25,280 nt of DNA from JAGLTN01 sp035403325 (GCA_964492365.1 CAZBKA010000032.1:1-25280); one strand, 5' to 3'. Positions 7,890 through 16,380 are shown, numbered from the stretch's first letter. Made by a program: numbers and translations. The notes: generated by a model from the sequence alone, not told the origin.

Positions 7890-7904
7890 CATACTCAGCA
7901 AAAA

Positions 7905-7931
7905 AAAAGACGCGACTTAGCCGCGTCTTTT
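7905..7931. terminator. Bidirectional intrinsic terminator between convergent genes
   Basis: AAAAGACGCG (7905-7914) and CGCGTCTTTT (7922-7931) form a perfect ten-bp stem with a seven-base loop. On the minus strand an eight-T run follows the GC-rich core, which is strong for the Clp N-domain gene. On the plus strand the T-run is four bases within the stem, weaker but usable for the regulator gene. Confidence 0.85.
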
Positions 7932-7957
7932 AGAAAATTTACTTTTATTACATTCTG

Positions 7958-8419
7958 CTAATTTTTCACTTCTTCCTCAATGCTTAAAAAATGCAACACG
8001 TCCCTGCGAACATCATCGAGTTCCATACCCATATTTTGAAGAATCTGTGCACCGGTACCTTGGTTTTCATGCAATAAACCAAGCAGCAAATGTTCAGAAC
8101 CAATATAGTTATGTTTTAACTCACGTGCCTCTTTAACAGCATCATCAAATACGTTCTGAGCGTGAGACGTACGAGGAAGTGAAGCATAGTCAACATCTGC
8201 TTCTGATGAAACAGATTTTGCCATTTTTCCAACCAAATCTTTAACGTGGGGTAAATTAATTTCTTTATGTCGTAAAACAGACGCAGCAACACCTTCCTTA
8301 ACTTCGATTAGACCCAACAAAATATGCTCTGTCCCAAGATGATCATGCCCGAGTTTTTGCACTTCCATCCTGGCGTGCCTCATAACATTTCTTGCATTTT
8401 CACTATATCGCTCAAACAT
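7958..8419 (-). CDS. Stand-alone Clp N-terminal domain protein (ClpC/ClpS-like adaptor)
   Basis: This 153-residue protein consists only of the double Clp-N repeat that normally heads ClpC/ClpA unfoldases. Repeat one has GTEHILLGLI and repeat two has GSEHLLLGLLHENQGTGA. No AAA+ module follows, and the gene ends cleanly before a terminator, so it is not a broken clpC. The start is ATG 8419, giving MFERYSEN, the typical ClpC N terminus. A GGAGG at 8430-8426, six bases away, supports it over an in-frame TTG at 8425. Small Clp-N proteins may act as adaptors or substrate receptors for a Clp protease; that role is inference. It is probably transcribed on its own. Confidence 0.88.
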   Translation of the reverse strand: MFERYSENARNVMRHARMEVQKLGHDHLGTEHILLGLIEVKEGVAASVLRHKEINLPHVKDLVGKMAKSVSSEADVDYASLPRTSHAQNVFDDAVKEARELKHNYIGSEHLLLGLLHENQGTGAQILQNMGMELDDVRRDVLHFLSIEEEVKN

Positions 8420-8460
8420 GCACAACCTCCATAAAATGTAAAAAATACAGGCCTATAAAA

Positions 8461-8493
8461 CTGTCTGCGAAGAACCAGATTCTGCGCAAACAG
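8461..8493 (-). terminator. Hairpin between the rhamnose operon end and the Clp-N gene
   Basis: On the minus strand CTGTTTGCG (8493-8485) pairs with CGCAGACAG (8469-8461) using one wobble, and AGAA pairs with TTCT further in. This makes a stem of about 13 bp, and TTTTATA follows. It could end transcription from the aldolase gene. It also lies directly after a predicted promoter for the Clp-N gene, so it could be a leader hairpin or attenuator of that gene. The short T-run leaves both open. Confidence 0.6.
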
Positions 8494-8505
8494 CCCACTT
8501 TTAAC

Positions 8506-8534
8506 ATTATACCAAAAAAACAAAAAAAACACAA
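8506..8534 (-). promoter_or_regulatory. Predicted promoter of the Clp-N gene
   Basis: On the minus strand TTGTGT (8534-8529) and a perfect TATAAT (8511-8506) are 17 bp apart, with a T-rich spacer. Transcription would begin near 8499, just upstream of the hairpin at 8493-8461 and about 80 bases before the start codon. Confidence 0.5.
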
Positions 8535-8565
8535 ACTATCTTTTATTTTTTAAAAATTGAAAAAA

Positions 8566-10527
8566 TCACCTGACCATTACCTGCCCTGCATCGGTTACTA
8601 TAGTCTGACCCGTTATTTTTCGGGCATTATCACTGCACAGGAAAACTATCGAGTCTGCAATATCCTGACCCTTAATTTCTTTATTTAACGCCGTTTTGCT
8701 CACATAATAGGGAATTACTTCTTCAGGCGTAATGCTATACTTCTTTGCACATTCTGCTATATATTGAGGGTTCCATATTTTTGAACCTTCAAAAACGTTC
8801 CCCGCAGCAACACAATTAACCCTTATCCCATATCGCCCAAGCTCAAGCGCCCAGCCCCTGGCCATATGAATTTCACCAGCCTTTGTCGCATTGTAAGGCG
8901 TATTATTTTTGCTGGCTTCCAGACCAGATTTCGAAGTCAGGTTAATAATACATCCCGCCATCCCCTGACTAATCATTAACTTCGCGGCATTCTGTGCCAT
9001 CAGAAAATATCCCGTAAGATTTACTTCCAATGCAAAACGCCATTTTGCAACAGGTATTTCCGTCATAGGCCCAGCCGGTGCAACTCCAGCTGCATTAACA
9101 AGAATATCAAGCCCGCCGAATTCATCCATAATTTTTTCAAAACCTGCTTGAACAGATTTTTCATCGGTGACATTACAGCCCAAAACAATACTCTGTGAAC
9201 TCGGCAATTCTTCCTTAATCAGCTTAGCTGTCTCTTCCGCCGATGCGACATCAATATCCGCAAGAACCACACACGCTCCCGCACGAGCAAACCCGACAGC
9301 AATGGCCCTTCCCAACCCCGAACCAGCACCCGTAACAACCGCAACCCGGTCAACAAGCTGTCCCTGTCCTGCACCAATCGCCAACTTCTTACGAAAAGCC
9401 TCTGACTCCCACTGATTAATAAACTGCTGCTGCCTCTTATTCAAAGTTATCAATCCGCCAAGCTTGGTAGCATTCGAGCGTGTAAAAAGAGAACTTGCAA
9501 CAATGTCACGAATCACCCCTGCTGAAGATTTCTTGGCAGCAACAAAGAGCCCGACATCTTTAATAAGAAAAGTAGTCGTAGGTTTATTGCCCGAACTTAT
9601 CTGACGCTTCAAATTAGCTTCAATCTTTTCCGCTGAGCATTTTTCAAGCCAAAAAGCGGGACCATTGGCATAAACCAGCTCATCCGGTGCAATAGCCTGT
9701 GGCGAAAGCATTTTAACAGCCTGCTTTTCTTTCATAAAAGACGCTATTTCGTCATCATAAAAATAGCTCACAGATGTATATAACCCAGTAGCATTAAAAA
9801 AAGCCTTACGCACCGCAAGCTTACAACTATTAATTTCCTCAACAGCAACTCTTTTAAGCTTCACCGATTTAACTTTTTTCAATCCGCTGTTGCATCTTGC
9901 AATAACATCTTTGACAAGTTTCAAAGCCTTATCATCAGTAGGAGCCGTAACAAAGAGCCCATGCTTTTCAAGAAACAAAACCGCGGGTATCGCATTATAT
10001 TTTTCCTTATAATCAGCAACGAGAGATTTTATTTTCGTAGCAAGCATAAAACCAGGATCAGTATATGGAACCCAAAGAGCGGGCTTCTTCTGGTCTTTAA
10101 AAAGCTGATTCATCAACTCCTGACCTTTTTTACAGTTAACATATGCCCCCACTGCATTGGGGTGCAGATGAATAACAACTTTGTCAAGCAACGCATGCAG
10201 ATGTGCTTCAACCGATGGCCTCGCCGACGAGTTAGTATCATCATCACAGCAAAGCATCAAACGGTTTACAACCTCGATCTCTCTTCTGGATGTATCAAGC
10301 GATGCGATGGTCTCATCTGTAAGAATACCTAAAACATCATTTATTTTTAATCTTCGCCAGCCTTGTTTCTCATCCATATCTTTAAGCGAAGTTCCGCTCG
10401 CCTTGATATACATGAATTTACCATCATCTGTTTTAACCGATGTATTGCCCCCGCCGCCCTGCGTCAAAGTTGCATCTTTACCGGTAATATTAGAAATCTT
10501 TATTAATTGGGTCAATGTCTTATTCAT
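8566..10527 (-). CDS. rhaEW: Bifunctional rhamnulose-1-phosphate aldolase / lactaldehyde dehydrogenase
   Basis: This 653-residue fusion splits L-rhamnulose-1-phosphate into DHAP and L-lactaldehyde and then oxidises lactaldehyde to L-lactate. The N-terminal class II aldolase domain shows GGGGNTS (24-30), the catalytic Glu in SVEAH (E107), zinc ligands H120 and H122 in HLHP, and H189 in EKHG. The C-terminal short-chain dehydrogenase domain starts near residue 392, with TGAGSGLG (399-406), Ser532 and the pair Tyr545/Lys549. This architecture and length match the known aldolase/SDR fusions of rhamnose pathways in Bacillus and other bacteria. It is the last gene of the rhamnose module, with AAGGA before its ATG. 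Domain and context together make the substrate call strong; other methyl-pentulose phosphates remain possible. Confidence 0.92.
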   Translation of the reverse strand: MNKTLTQLIKISNITGKDATLTQGGGGNTSVKTDDGKFMYIKASGTSLKDMDEKQGWRRLKINDVLGILTDETIASLDTSRREIEVVNRLMLCCDDDTNSSARPSVEAHLHALLDKVVIHLHPNAVGAYVNCKKGQELMNQLFKDQKKPALWVPYTDPGFMLATKIKSLVADYKEKYNAIPAVLFLEKHGLFVTAPTDDKALKLVKDVIARCNSGLKKVKSVKLKRVAVEEINSCKLAVRKAFFNATGLYTSVSYFYDDEIASFMKEKQAVKMLSPQAIAPDELVYANGPAFWLEKCSAEKIEANLKRQISSGNKPTTTFLIKDVGLFVAAKKSSAGVIRDIVASSLFTRSNATKLGGLITLNKRQQQFINQWESEAFRKKLAIGAGQGQLVDRVAVVTGAGSGLGRAIAVGFARAGACVVLADIDVASAEETAKLIKEELPSSQSIVLGCNVTDEKSVQAGFEKIMDEFGGLDILVNAAGVAPAGPMTEIPVAKWRFALEVNLTGYFLMAQNAAKLMISQGMAGCIINLTSKSGLEASKNNTPYNATKAGEIHMARGWALELGRYGIRVNCVAAGNVFEGSKIWNPQYIAECAKKYSITPEEVIPYYVSKTALNKEIKGQDIADSIVFLCSDNARKITGQTIVTDAGQVMVR

Positions 10528-10571
10528 TTACTTTTTCCTTTTTTGCTGCTGCATCTAAAAAAACTGCTTCA

Positions 10572-10754
10572 TCAGGATGCCTGAGAATTATCGTTCCACA
10601 TCCATATTGTTGCAAATATAAACCAGATTACCATTGTTATAAACATTGCATGTTTTGCCGTATCAAGCTGCATTGACCCCGTAAGAAACAGAATCGAAGG
10701 CAGAATTACAAATATAAGCGAAATCAGAGCAATTATTTTTGCTGTCATTTTCAT
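10572..10754 (-). CDS. Small two-span membrane protein
   Basis: This 60-residue protein has two clear hydrophobic spans (about IIALISLIFVILPSILFLTG and AMFITMVIWFIFATIWMW) joined by a short polar loop. I do not recognise a named family. AAAGGATAAAATT precedes its ATG, so translation is plausible. It sits 14 bases after the permease gene and 44 before the aldolase gene, inside the rhamnose module. The tight pairing suggests a small accessory subunit of the permease, as seen for other secondary transporters, but this is inference. Confidence 0.7.
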   Translation of the reverse strand: MKMTAKIIALISLIFVILPSILFLTGSMQLDTAKHAMFITMVIWFIFATIWMWNDNSQAS

Positions 10755-10768
10755 AATTTTATCCTTTT

Positions 10769-12196
10769 CTAATTAGATCCCGCAGGACGTAACTTTTGCT
10801 GATATAACTTGCTTAACACCAAATACAATACCGCAGCAATAAACCAGCCCGGCAAGGATACGAAATAAATTTGAACGTTCCAGAAGTGCATAAGAGCCCA
10901 GCAGATCCCAAGAGTCAAAAACCATGTAAGCCCAGCCGCCCAGTTGAATGCTTTTCCGCTAAGCTCAGCATAATAACTCTGCATACCAAACTTTTTAATA
11001 AGCCAGAAATCAACAAAGATAACTGCTCCCATCGGCATAAGTAGCAAACCATAAAGAGCAACAAAACCCAGTAACTTCATCGCTATCGCCGGAAACATTC
11101 CCGCCAAAGTAGCAATAAGACCTGTAACCAATGTAACCGTAAACCGTGAAGTCTTAGGCATTATCGCCTGAAAAGCAAGACCAGCACGATAGATCGTCGG
11201 GTTTGCTGTCGTCCAGCCGGCAACTATTACACAGACAAGCCCCGCAACACCAGCCGCCTTATACGCCATAGGTCCAGGCAAAACGTTGGTATCGTTTGGA
11301 TCAAGATGAAGCTGATAAGCAAAAAGAATCGACGCTGTCAGCCACGCCATAAAGTGACCAACATACATACCCGCCGCGGAAGCAAGAGCATACCAGCTTT
11401 TCTTTGCATAACGAAAAACGCTCAAATCGCTCATCCCTATATGCATCGCCATATTACAGAACCACGCAAAGAATGTGACATGCCAGAACGTAAATTTAAC
11501 CTGACCCGCCAATGGTTCGCCGCCCTTCCATATGTGTGTATTCGCAAGCGTCCACAAATCACCAACTGATTTAATTTCCACACCGCTAACGTCGATAAAC
11601 TGCTTCAAACCGATAAACCCGAATGCCAGAAAAATCAGAACCATCCAAGGCGAAGCAATATTCGCAAACTTTGAAACCATCTTATAGCCGCAAGCCGCAA
11701 TTATCGCAATTAACGCGCCAACCACCAAAACAGCAACCACCCACCCCACACTGTTGGGATACATATCATTCAATCCAGGCATAGGAAATTTAAACCATAC
11801 TCCCACCGCTGTAGCCGAGACAGTAATCATCGATCCCGCAAGAAAACAAAACATAACGCCGTTAGCAAGATTATAAACGGTAACAAGCTGTCTGCCGCAA
11901 ATCTTTTCAAGCTGATAATAAAGCGTAAGCCTTGCCCTTGTCGCTATAGGCGCACAAAGAATCATCCATCCCATAACCGCCAAAGCATTACCCAAAAACA
12001 GCCCCACAACAACATCGAATGCACTTACACCCGCTGCCACAAACAAAGGCCCAATCATCAACTCTGTGCCTGCACAATGTTCACCGGCATACATACCTAC
12101 AAAATCTTTAAACCCCAAAAGCGCCGATTTCTCTACCGGCTGACGCTCATATTCATTCGCCTGTTGGGTTTGCTGAGCCTGATTTTCTTCTGTCAT
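10769..12196 (-). CDS. NCS1-family permease, candidate rhamnose transporter
   Basis: This 475-residue protein has about twelve membrane spans and resembles the cytosine/purine/allantoin (NCS1) permease family. The first span region is KDFVGMYAGEHCAGTELMIG, and internal segments such as WFCNMAMHIGMSDLSVFRYAKK and VAGWTTANPTIYRAG echo conserved NCS1 helices (span 1, spans 6-7 and span 8). NCS1 proteins normally import nucleobases or related compounds with Na+ or H+. Here the gene lies between rhaA and the aldolase fusion and is the only transporter in the rhamnose module, so rhamnose or a related sugar is the likely substrate. The N terminus is Gln/Glu-rich and cytosolic. GGAGGA precedes the ATG. 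The family is fairly certain, the substrate is inferred. Confidence 0.82.
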   Translation of the reverse strand: MTEENQAQQTQQANEYERQPVEKSALLGFKDFVGMYAGEHCAGTELMIGPLFVAAGVSAFDVVVGLFLGNALAVMGWMILCAPIATRARLTLYYQLEKICGRQLVTVYNLANGVMFCFLAGSMITVSATAVGVWFKFPMPGLNDMYPNSVGWVVAVLVVGALIAIIAACGYKMVSKFANIASPWMVLIFLAFGFIGLKQFIDVSGVEIKSVGDLWTLANTHIWKGGEPLAGQVKFTFWHVTFFAWFCNMAMHIGMSDLSVFRYAKKSWYALASAAGMYVGHFMAWLTASILFAYQLHLDPNDTNVLPGPMAYKAAGVAGLVCVIVAGWTTANPTIYRAGLAFQAIMPKTSRFTVTLVTGLIATLAGMFPAIAMKLLGFVALYGLLLMPMGAVIFVDFWLIKKFGMQSYYAELSGKAFNWAAGLTWFLTLGICWALMHFWNVQIYFVSLPGWFIAAVLYLVLSKLYQQKLRPAGSN

Positions 12197-12237
12197 TTAA
12201 TATTCCTCCAGTTTGAATAAAACGACATATTAATTAG

Positions 12238-13503
12238 TTACCGTTTGCTGAGAACATTATTTTCATATTTCTTAACTTCACCGATCCAGTCCGTCGAAAC
12301 CGCTGTCTGCTGTTTTAAACAATAATAATCCCAGACAGCCCCGAAAGGAAGTGTTTTTAACTCTTCAAGCATCGCAAGTCTGCAAGTCAAATCGCCTGAC
12401 TTTTCCATTTTAACAAGCTCACCCGTAGGCTCAAGCAACGCCAGCAACAACGCTTTTATCATGCACCGCGTCCCAATCACCCATGCAGCCAGGCGATTGA
12501 TGCTCGCATCGAAAAAGTCCAGCCCAATATGAACCCTATCAATAAACCCGCCTCTAACTATCTCCTGTGCGATGGCCTGTAACTCATCAGAAAGAATTAC
12601 CACATGGTCACTGTCCCATCTAACTCCGCGACTGACATGCAGAAGTATTTCATCAAGATAGCATAGTACAGATGATATCTTATCGCTGATAACCTCTGTC
12701 GGGTGAAAATGCCCCGCATCCAGACAAAGAAGAGTTTTATTCTCTACCGCATAGCCCATATAAAACTCATGTGAACCAACAACATAACTTTCCGAACCAA
12801 TACCGAAAAGTTTACACTCAACCGCATCCCGAAGATGTTTTTTGTTGAACTTCTCCGCCAGCACTTCATTCAGCGATTCTTTAAGTATCTCCCTTGGCCC
12901 TTTACGATCAACCGGAATATCCTTATAGCCGTCAGGTATCCATATATTAGTCACCGCCGCCGTCCCAAGCTCCTTGCCCATCGCCGCACCGATTTTCCTG
13001 CATGCGATAGCATGTTCTATCCAGAACTTTCTTATCGAAGGATCGTTGCTGGATAAAGTAAAACCGCTCGCTGCCTTCGGATGTGAGAAAAATGAGCCGT
13101 TAAAATCCAATCCTATTCCTTTTTGCTTTGCCCAGTCTATCCATTTGGCAAAATGTTTAGGTTCAAGCTCATTTCTTTCAACTTTCTTACCTGCTGTTTC
13201 CGCATAAATAGAATGAAGATTGAAACGATGCTTACCCGGTATCAAACTAAACGCTTTATTTGCATCAGCCCTCAACTCGTCAGCCGTTCTTGCCTTGCCT
13301 GGATAGTTACCCGTCGCCATAATTCCGCCGCCGGTTAGCCCGTCACTGCTCTCAAAACCGCCAACATCATCACCCTGCCAGCAATGAAGAGAAATAGCGA
13401 TCTTCTCAAGTCTGTCCATTGCCTTTTCAGTATCGACACCAATGTCACTATATCTTTGCTGAGCAAGCTGATAAGTTTTTTCAACTGCTGAAATATTCGT
13501 CAT
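12238..13503 (-). CDS. rhaA: L-rhamnose isomerase
   Basis: This 421-residue enzyme converts L-rhamnose to L-rhamnulose in the cytosol. It follows the E. coli RhaA sequence closely along its whole length (419 residues there). Recognisable blocks are HCWQGDD, ATGNYPGKARTA, CLDAGHFHPTEVISDK and HIGLDFFDASINR. The metal ligands known from E. coli RhaA are all present: E229, D262, H265, H289, D297, D299 and D329. The start is ATG 13503, with a perfect AGGAGG at 13515-13510 six bases upstream; a TTG two codons earlier would cut into that spacing. It lies 12 bases after the PHP-domain gene and 41 before the permease gene. Confidence 0.97.
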   Translation of the reverse strand: MTNISAVEKTYQLAQQRYSDIGVDTEKAMDRLEKIAISLHCWQGDDVGGFESSDGLTGGGIMATGNYPGKARTADELRADANKAFSLIPGKHRFNLHSIYAETAGKKVERNELEPKHFAKWIDWAKQKGIGLDFNGSFFSHPKAASGFTLSSNDPSIRKFWIEHAIACRKIGAAMGKELGTAAVTNIWIPDGYKDIPVDRKGPREILKESLNEVLAEKFNKKHLRDAVECKLFGIGSESYVVGSHEFYMGYAVENKTLLCLDAGHFHPTEVISDKISSVLCYLDEILLHVSRGVRWDSDHVVILSDELQAIAQEIVRGGFIDRVHIGLDFFDASINRLAAWVIGTRCMIKALLLALLEPTGELVKMEKSGDLTCRLAMLEELKTLPFGAVWDYYCLKQQTAVSTDWIGEVKKYENNVLSKR

Positions 13504-13515
13504 CTTCAACCTCCT

Positions 13516-14841
13516 TTAACATTCAAACATATTTATAATTTCGTCAGCCTTTGCATTTTTTCCAAGCTGTGCTAATTTTTCCTGCTGCCCAGGCTGCAAA
13601 ATTTCACCCAGTTTTTCAAAAAACCTGTTCTTTTCCGCAATAGTTTTAAATTCCTGCTTTGCCCAGCTGCTAAGATACCCCATATTAGCGTAGCGTTGCA
13701 AAGCCGTATGCCCGTAAACAATCAATGCACCACTGTGGAAAATATCAATAAACTCAGCCAGTTCTTTCGATTTAAAATCATCTATAAACCTCTGCCCCGG
13801 GCTGTTCATCTCCGTACCGACAACTATTGGCATTTCCTTCGCCTTAGCGTAACTGATAATTTCACGCAGATTTGCAAGCTTTTTATCATCCACACCAGCC
13901 TTAAAATTTCTATCTGGAATAATATTCACCACCGCCGCACCCGACGCAATATTAACATCAAAAAGTTTTTCAATGTCACTTTCACCGTCACTCATCCCGT
14001 CAAGCCATGTCAAAACAGGCAATGCACCGGCTTCGATAACAAAACGATTAAATTGATCCATCGTTGGAAAGCTCCCAGCATTCGGAGCAATATAACCAAT
14101 CCCGCCCTGCTTCATGGTCTTACTGCGCAAAGCATTAATAAGTCCGCTTCCTTCCGGCATTTCAAATTTACTTGCATCTGTTCCAAGTTTCACGCTCCAG
14201 AATTCAACAAGGGTTTTCTCATCAGCAAAAACACTCTTCGCTTTCCTCGCATATGCAAGACAGATATGCCTCTCCGTTGGATTCCCCGCAGGTGTCAGAC
14301 CAAGTACGTCGTTATCATAATCCAGCTCAACAGGCGAAAGATATTTATTTACTCTTTCAATCAAAGAAATATTTCTCTCCTGTGCAGTATCCTTCAAACC
14401 ATTAAGAAACTTCTGCATATCCGCGGCAAATTTAGCTTTCGTAAATCCGATCCCCATGTTATATGCAACACCGGGTTCGCCGGGTGAATTGATAACCTTA
14501 TCCGCCAGCTCTGGAACAAATACCCTGCTTTCCATTCCGACAGTGGCTTTCAACTCAAAAACACCTGCAGAATAAAGAAACTCTTCAAGTCCGTCAAGAA
14601 CATCAAAATCCACAATCCCCGCAACCGCCAAACCTGCTTTGCGCCCAAGCCACGCCAACTTAGCAGGCGAATAACCCATATAATTATAAGAATAGAAAGT
14701 ATGAAAATGCAGATTGGTCTCTGCACTCTGCTCTATCAGACTAACCTCACCACAATCAATCTTTTCCTTTAATTGATTAAGCGCTTCCTTACGATCAGAC
14801 GAATCAAAACTGTCTAACTTCTTTTCAATTGTCTTTATCAA
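13516..14841 (-). CDS. PHP-domain putative metal-dependent hydrolase in the rhamnose module
   Basis: This 441-residue protein starts at TTG 14841, supported by a GGAG six bases upstream and no nearby ATG. Residues 43-110 show a PHP-type metal site: NLHFHTF (H45, H47), GIVDFD (D78, D80) and VGMES (E104). The usual His between the two aspartates is Phe79. A later FHSGALIVYGHTAL segment could supply more ligands. PHP proteins are phosphoesterases, including histidinol phosphatases, or related hydrolases. The specific role here is not known to me. Its place between rhaB and rhaA suggests a role linked to rhamnose use, such as clearing a phosphorylated intermediate or opening a lactone. I do not assign a reaction. 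Confidence 0.75.
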   Translation of the reverse strand: MIKTIEKKLDSFDSSDRKEALNQLKEKIDCGEVSLIEQSAETNLHFHTFYSYNYMGYSPAKLAWLGRKAGLAVAGIVDFDVLDGLEEFLYSAGVFELKATVGMESRVFVPELADKVINSPGEPGVAYNMGIGFTKAKFAADMQKFLNGLKDTAQERNISLIERVNKYLSPVELDYDNDVLGLTPAGNPTERHICLAYARKAKSVFADEKTLVEFWSVKLGTDASKFEMPEGSGLINALRSKTMKQGGIGYIAPNAGSFPTMDQFNRFVIEAGALPVLTWLDGMSDGESDIEKLFDVNIASGAAVVNIIPDRNFKAGVDDKKLANLREIISYAKAKEMPIVVGTEMNSPGQRFIDDFKSKELAEFIDIFHSGALIVYGHTALQRYANMGYLSSWAKQEFKTIAEKNRFFEKLGEILQPGQQEKLAQLGKNAKADEIINMFEC

Positions 14842-14862
14842 ACTATACTCCGTTAATTAAAA

Positions 14863-16296
14863 TTATTTTTCCCGTGGCAGATAAGTAATTGTCTCTACAG
14901 AATTAGCCACTATCTTTCTCGCATCCACAAGCGATCCGATCTGTCCCTTCGCAATCGCCTGAATCATAACATTACCAATCGCCGTAGCCTCTACAGGCCC
15001 AGCGATAACTTTCTTACCCGTCGAATCAGCTGCAAATTGACAGAGCATCTTATTTTGTATCCCCCCACCAATTATATGGAGAACATCTATCCTCTGTCCT
15101 GTACTATCCTCTATAGCTTCAATAACCGACCTATATCGTATCGCCAATGATTCAAGTATCACCCTGGCGATTTGACCTTTATCATCCGTCACAGGTTGAC
15201 CCGTTTTCTTCAAATATTTCTTGATCCTCGAAGGCATATCACCCGGAGCAAGAAACTCTGCGTAATCAGGGTCTATAATCGCAAAGAAAGGCTCAGCCTT
15301 TTCTGCTAAAGCCGTTATCTCATTATACGATAAGTCAACTCCATCCCTCTGCCACTGCCTTCGACATTCCTGCAGCAGCCAAAGCCCCATTATATTTTTC
15401 AAAAAACGGATACTGTTTTCCGCGCCGCCCTCATTGGTAAAAGCGTACTTAAAACTTTTATCGTTAATAATCGCTTTTGGTGTTTCTATCCCAAGCAATG
15501 ACCACGTCCCGCTTGAAAGATATGCCCAGTTCTTTTCCTGAGCAGGAACCGCAACAACCGCACAGGCAGTATCATGTGAACCCGTAGCAATTATATCTAT
15601 AGGCCCGCACCCGAACTCACTGCAAAGCTCAGGTTTTAACACTCCGACAACACTGCCTGGTTTTACAACCTCAGGCATAATACCCATCGGCAAATCAAGC
15701 TTATCGAAAATCTCTTTCGACCACAAACCCGTCCTCATATCCATCAACTGAGAAGTGCTCGCCAGTGAATATTCACCAATAGCCTTTCCCGAAAGAAAAT
15801 AAGTAACAAGGTCTGCCATGAATATAAGTTTTTTGGCCTTTTTCAAAACCGCCGAATTCGCAAGTCTCATCGACAAAAGCTGATAAATCGTATTAAGCTG
15901 CATAAACTGCAGCCCCGTATTTTCATAAACGCTCCGCTTATCCAGAAGCTCAAAAGCTTTTTCCATCATCCCGTCAGTTCTGCTGTCACGGTAATGATAT
16001 GGATCTTCAATCAGCTCACCTTTTCCATCCAGCAAACCGAAATCAACCCCCCAACTGTCAACACCAATGCCGCAAATTACCCCGTCAGCCTGTTTAACAG
16101 CCTTTGCAATACCTTCTTTGATATTAGAAAATAACTTGTTAAAATCCCAACGCAAAGATGTCCCAATTTTCGTAGGACCATTGCCGAATCGGCTTATTTC
16201 CTCAAGGGATAGCTTGCCTGACTCCAACGTTGCCAGCATAACCCTGCCGCTTTCCGCTCCAAGGTCTACTGCAATATACCGGGTTTTTTCCTGCAT
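14863..16296 (-). CDS. rhaB: Rhamnulokinase
   Basis: This 477-residue FGGY-family kinase phosphorylates L-rhamnulose to L-rhamnulose-1-phosphate with ATP. It begins with the nucleotide-binding motif AVDLGAESGRVM (9-20). It also has GIGVDSWGVDFGLLD, HYRDSRTDGM and GLQFMQLNTIYQL, all typical of RhaB. The FGGY second-half signature appears as LHIIGGGIQNKMLCQFAAD. Length agrees with E. coli RhaB (489). It is the first gene after a predicted internal promoter and has AAAGGAAA before its ATG. The stop lies 21 bases before the PHP-domain gene start. Confidence 0.95.
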   Translation of the reverse strand: MQEKTRYIAVDLGAESGRVMLATLESGKLSLEEISRFGNGPTKIGTSLRWDFNKLFSNIKEGIAKAVKQADGVICGIGVDSWGVDFGLLDGKGELIEDPYHYRDSRTDGMMEKAFELLDKRSVYENTGLQFMQLNTIYQLLSMRLANSAVLKKAKKLIFMADLVTYFLSGKAIGEYSLASTSQLMDMRTGLWSKEIFDKLDLPMGIMPEVVKPGSVVGVLKPELCSEFGCGPIDIIATGSHDTACAVVAVPAQEKNWAYLSSGTWSLLGIETPKAIINDKSFKYAFTNEGGAENSIRFLKNIMGLWLLQECRRQWQRDGVDLSYNEITALAEKAEPFFAIIDPDYAEFLAPGDMPSRIKKYLKKTGQPVTDDKGQIARVILESLAIRYRSVIEAIEDSTGQRIDVLHIIGGGIQNKMLCQFAADSTGKKVIAGPVEATAIGNVMIQAIAKGQIGSLVDARKIVANSVETITYLPREK

Positions 16297-16334
16297 CTTC
16301 TTTCCTTTTGCCGTAATTTGACATTAAAACGGGG

Positions 16335-16363
16335 ATTATAAGGATATTCAGGTCGGTATGCAA
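16335..16363 (-). promoter_or_regulatory. Internal sigma70-type promoter of the rhamnose module
   Basis: On the minus strand TTGCAT (16363-16358) and a perfect TATAAT (16340-16335) are exactly 17 bp apart in the 84-bp gap between uxaC and rhaB. Transcription would start near 16328, leaving a leader of about 32 bases. Short arms TGACAT (right, 16377-16372) and ATGTCA (left, 16324-16319) on the minus strand bracket the promoter and might be operator halves. The rhamnose genes can thus be transcribed without the uronate genes. Confidence 0.65.
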
Positions 16364-16380
16364 CTATTATTATGTCAGCC

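Noticed and set aside
7958..8419. Truncated clpC pseudogene
   Set aside because: The reading frame is intact, ends cleanly before a strong terminator, and no ATPase remnant follows.
13696..14487. A long plus-strand open frame of 263 codons opposite the PHP-domain gene
   Set aside because: It is a shadow of a well-supported minus-strand gene. Its translation has no recognisable motif, is rich in Ile, Asn and Arg, and no promoter or ribosome site goes with it.
8566..16296. Bacterial microcompartment-associated fucose/rhamnose locus as in other planctomycetes
   Set aside because: No shell protein or aldehyde dehydrogenase with encapsulation sequence is present in this window, and the aldolase is the fused type that oxidises lactaldehyde directly.
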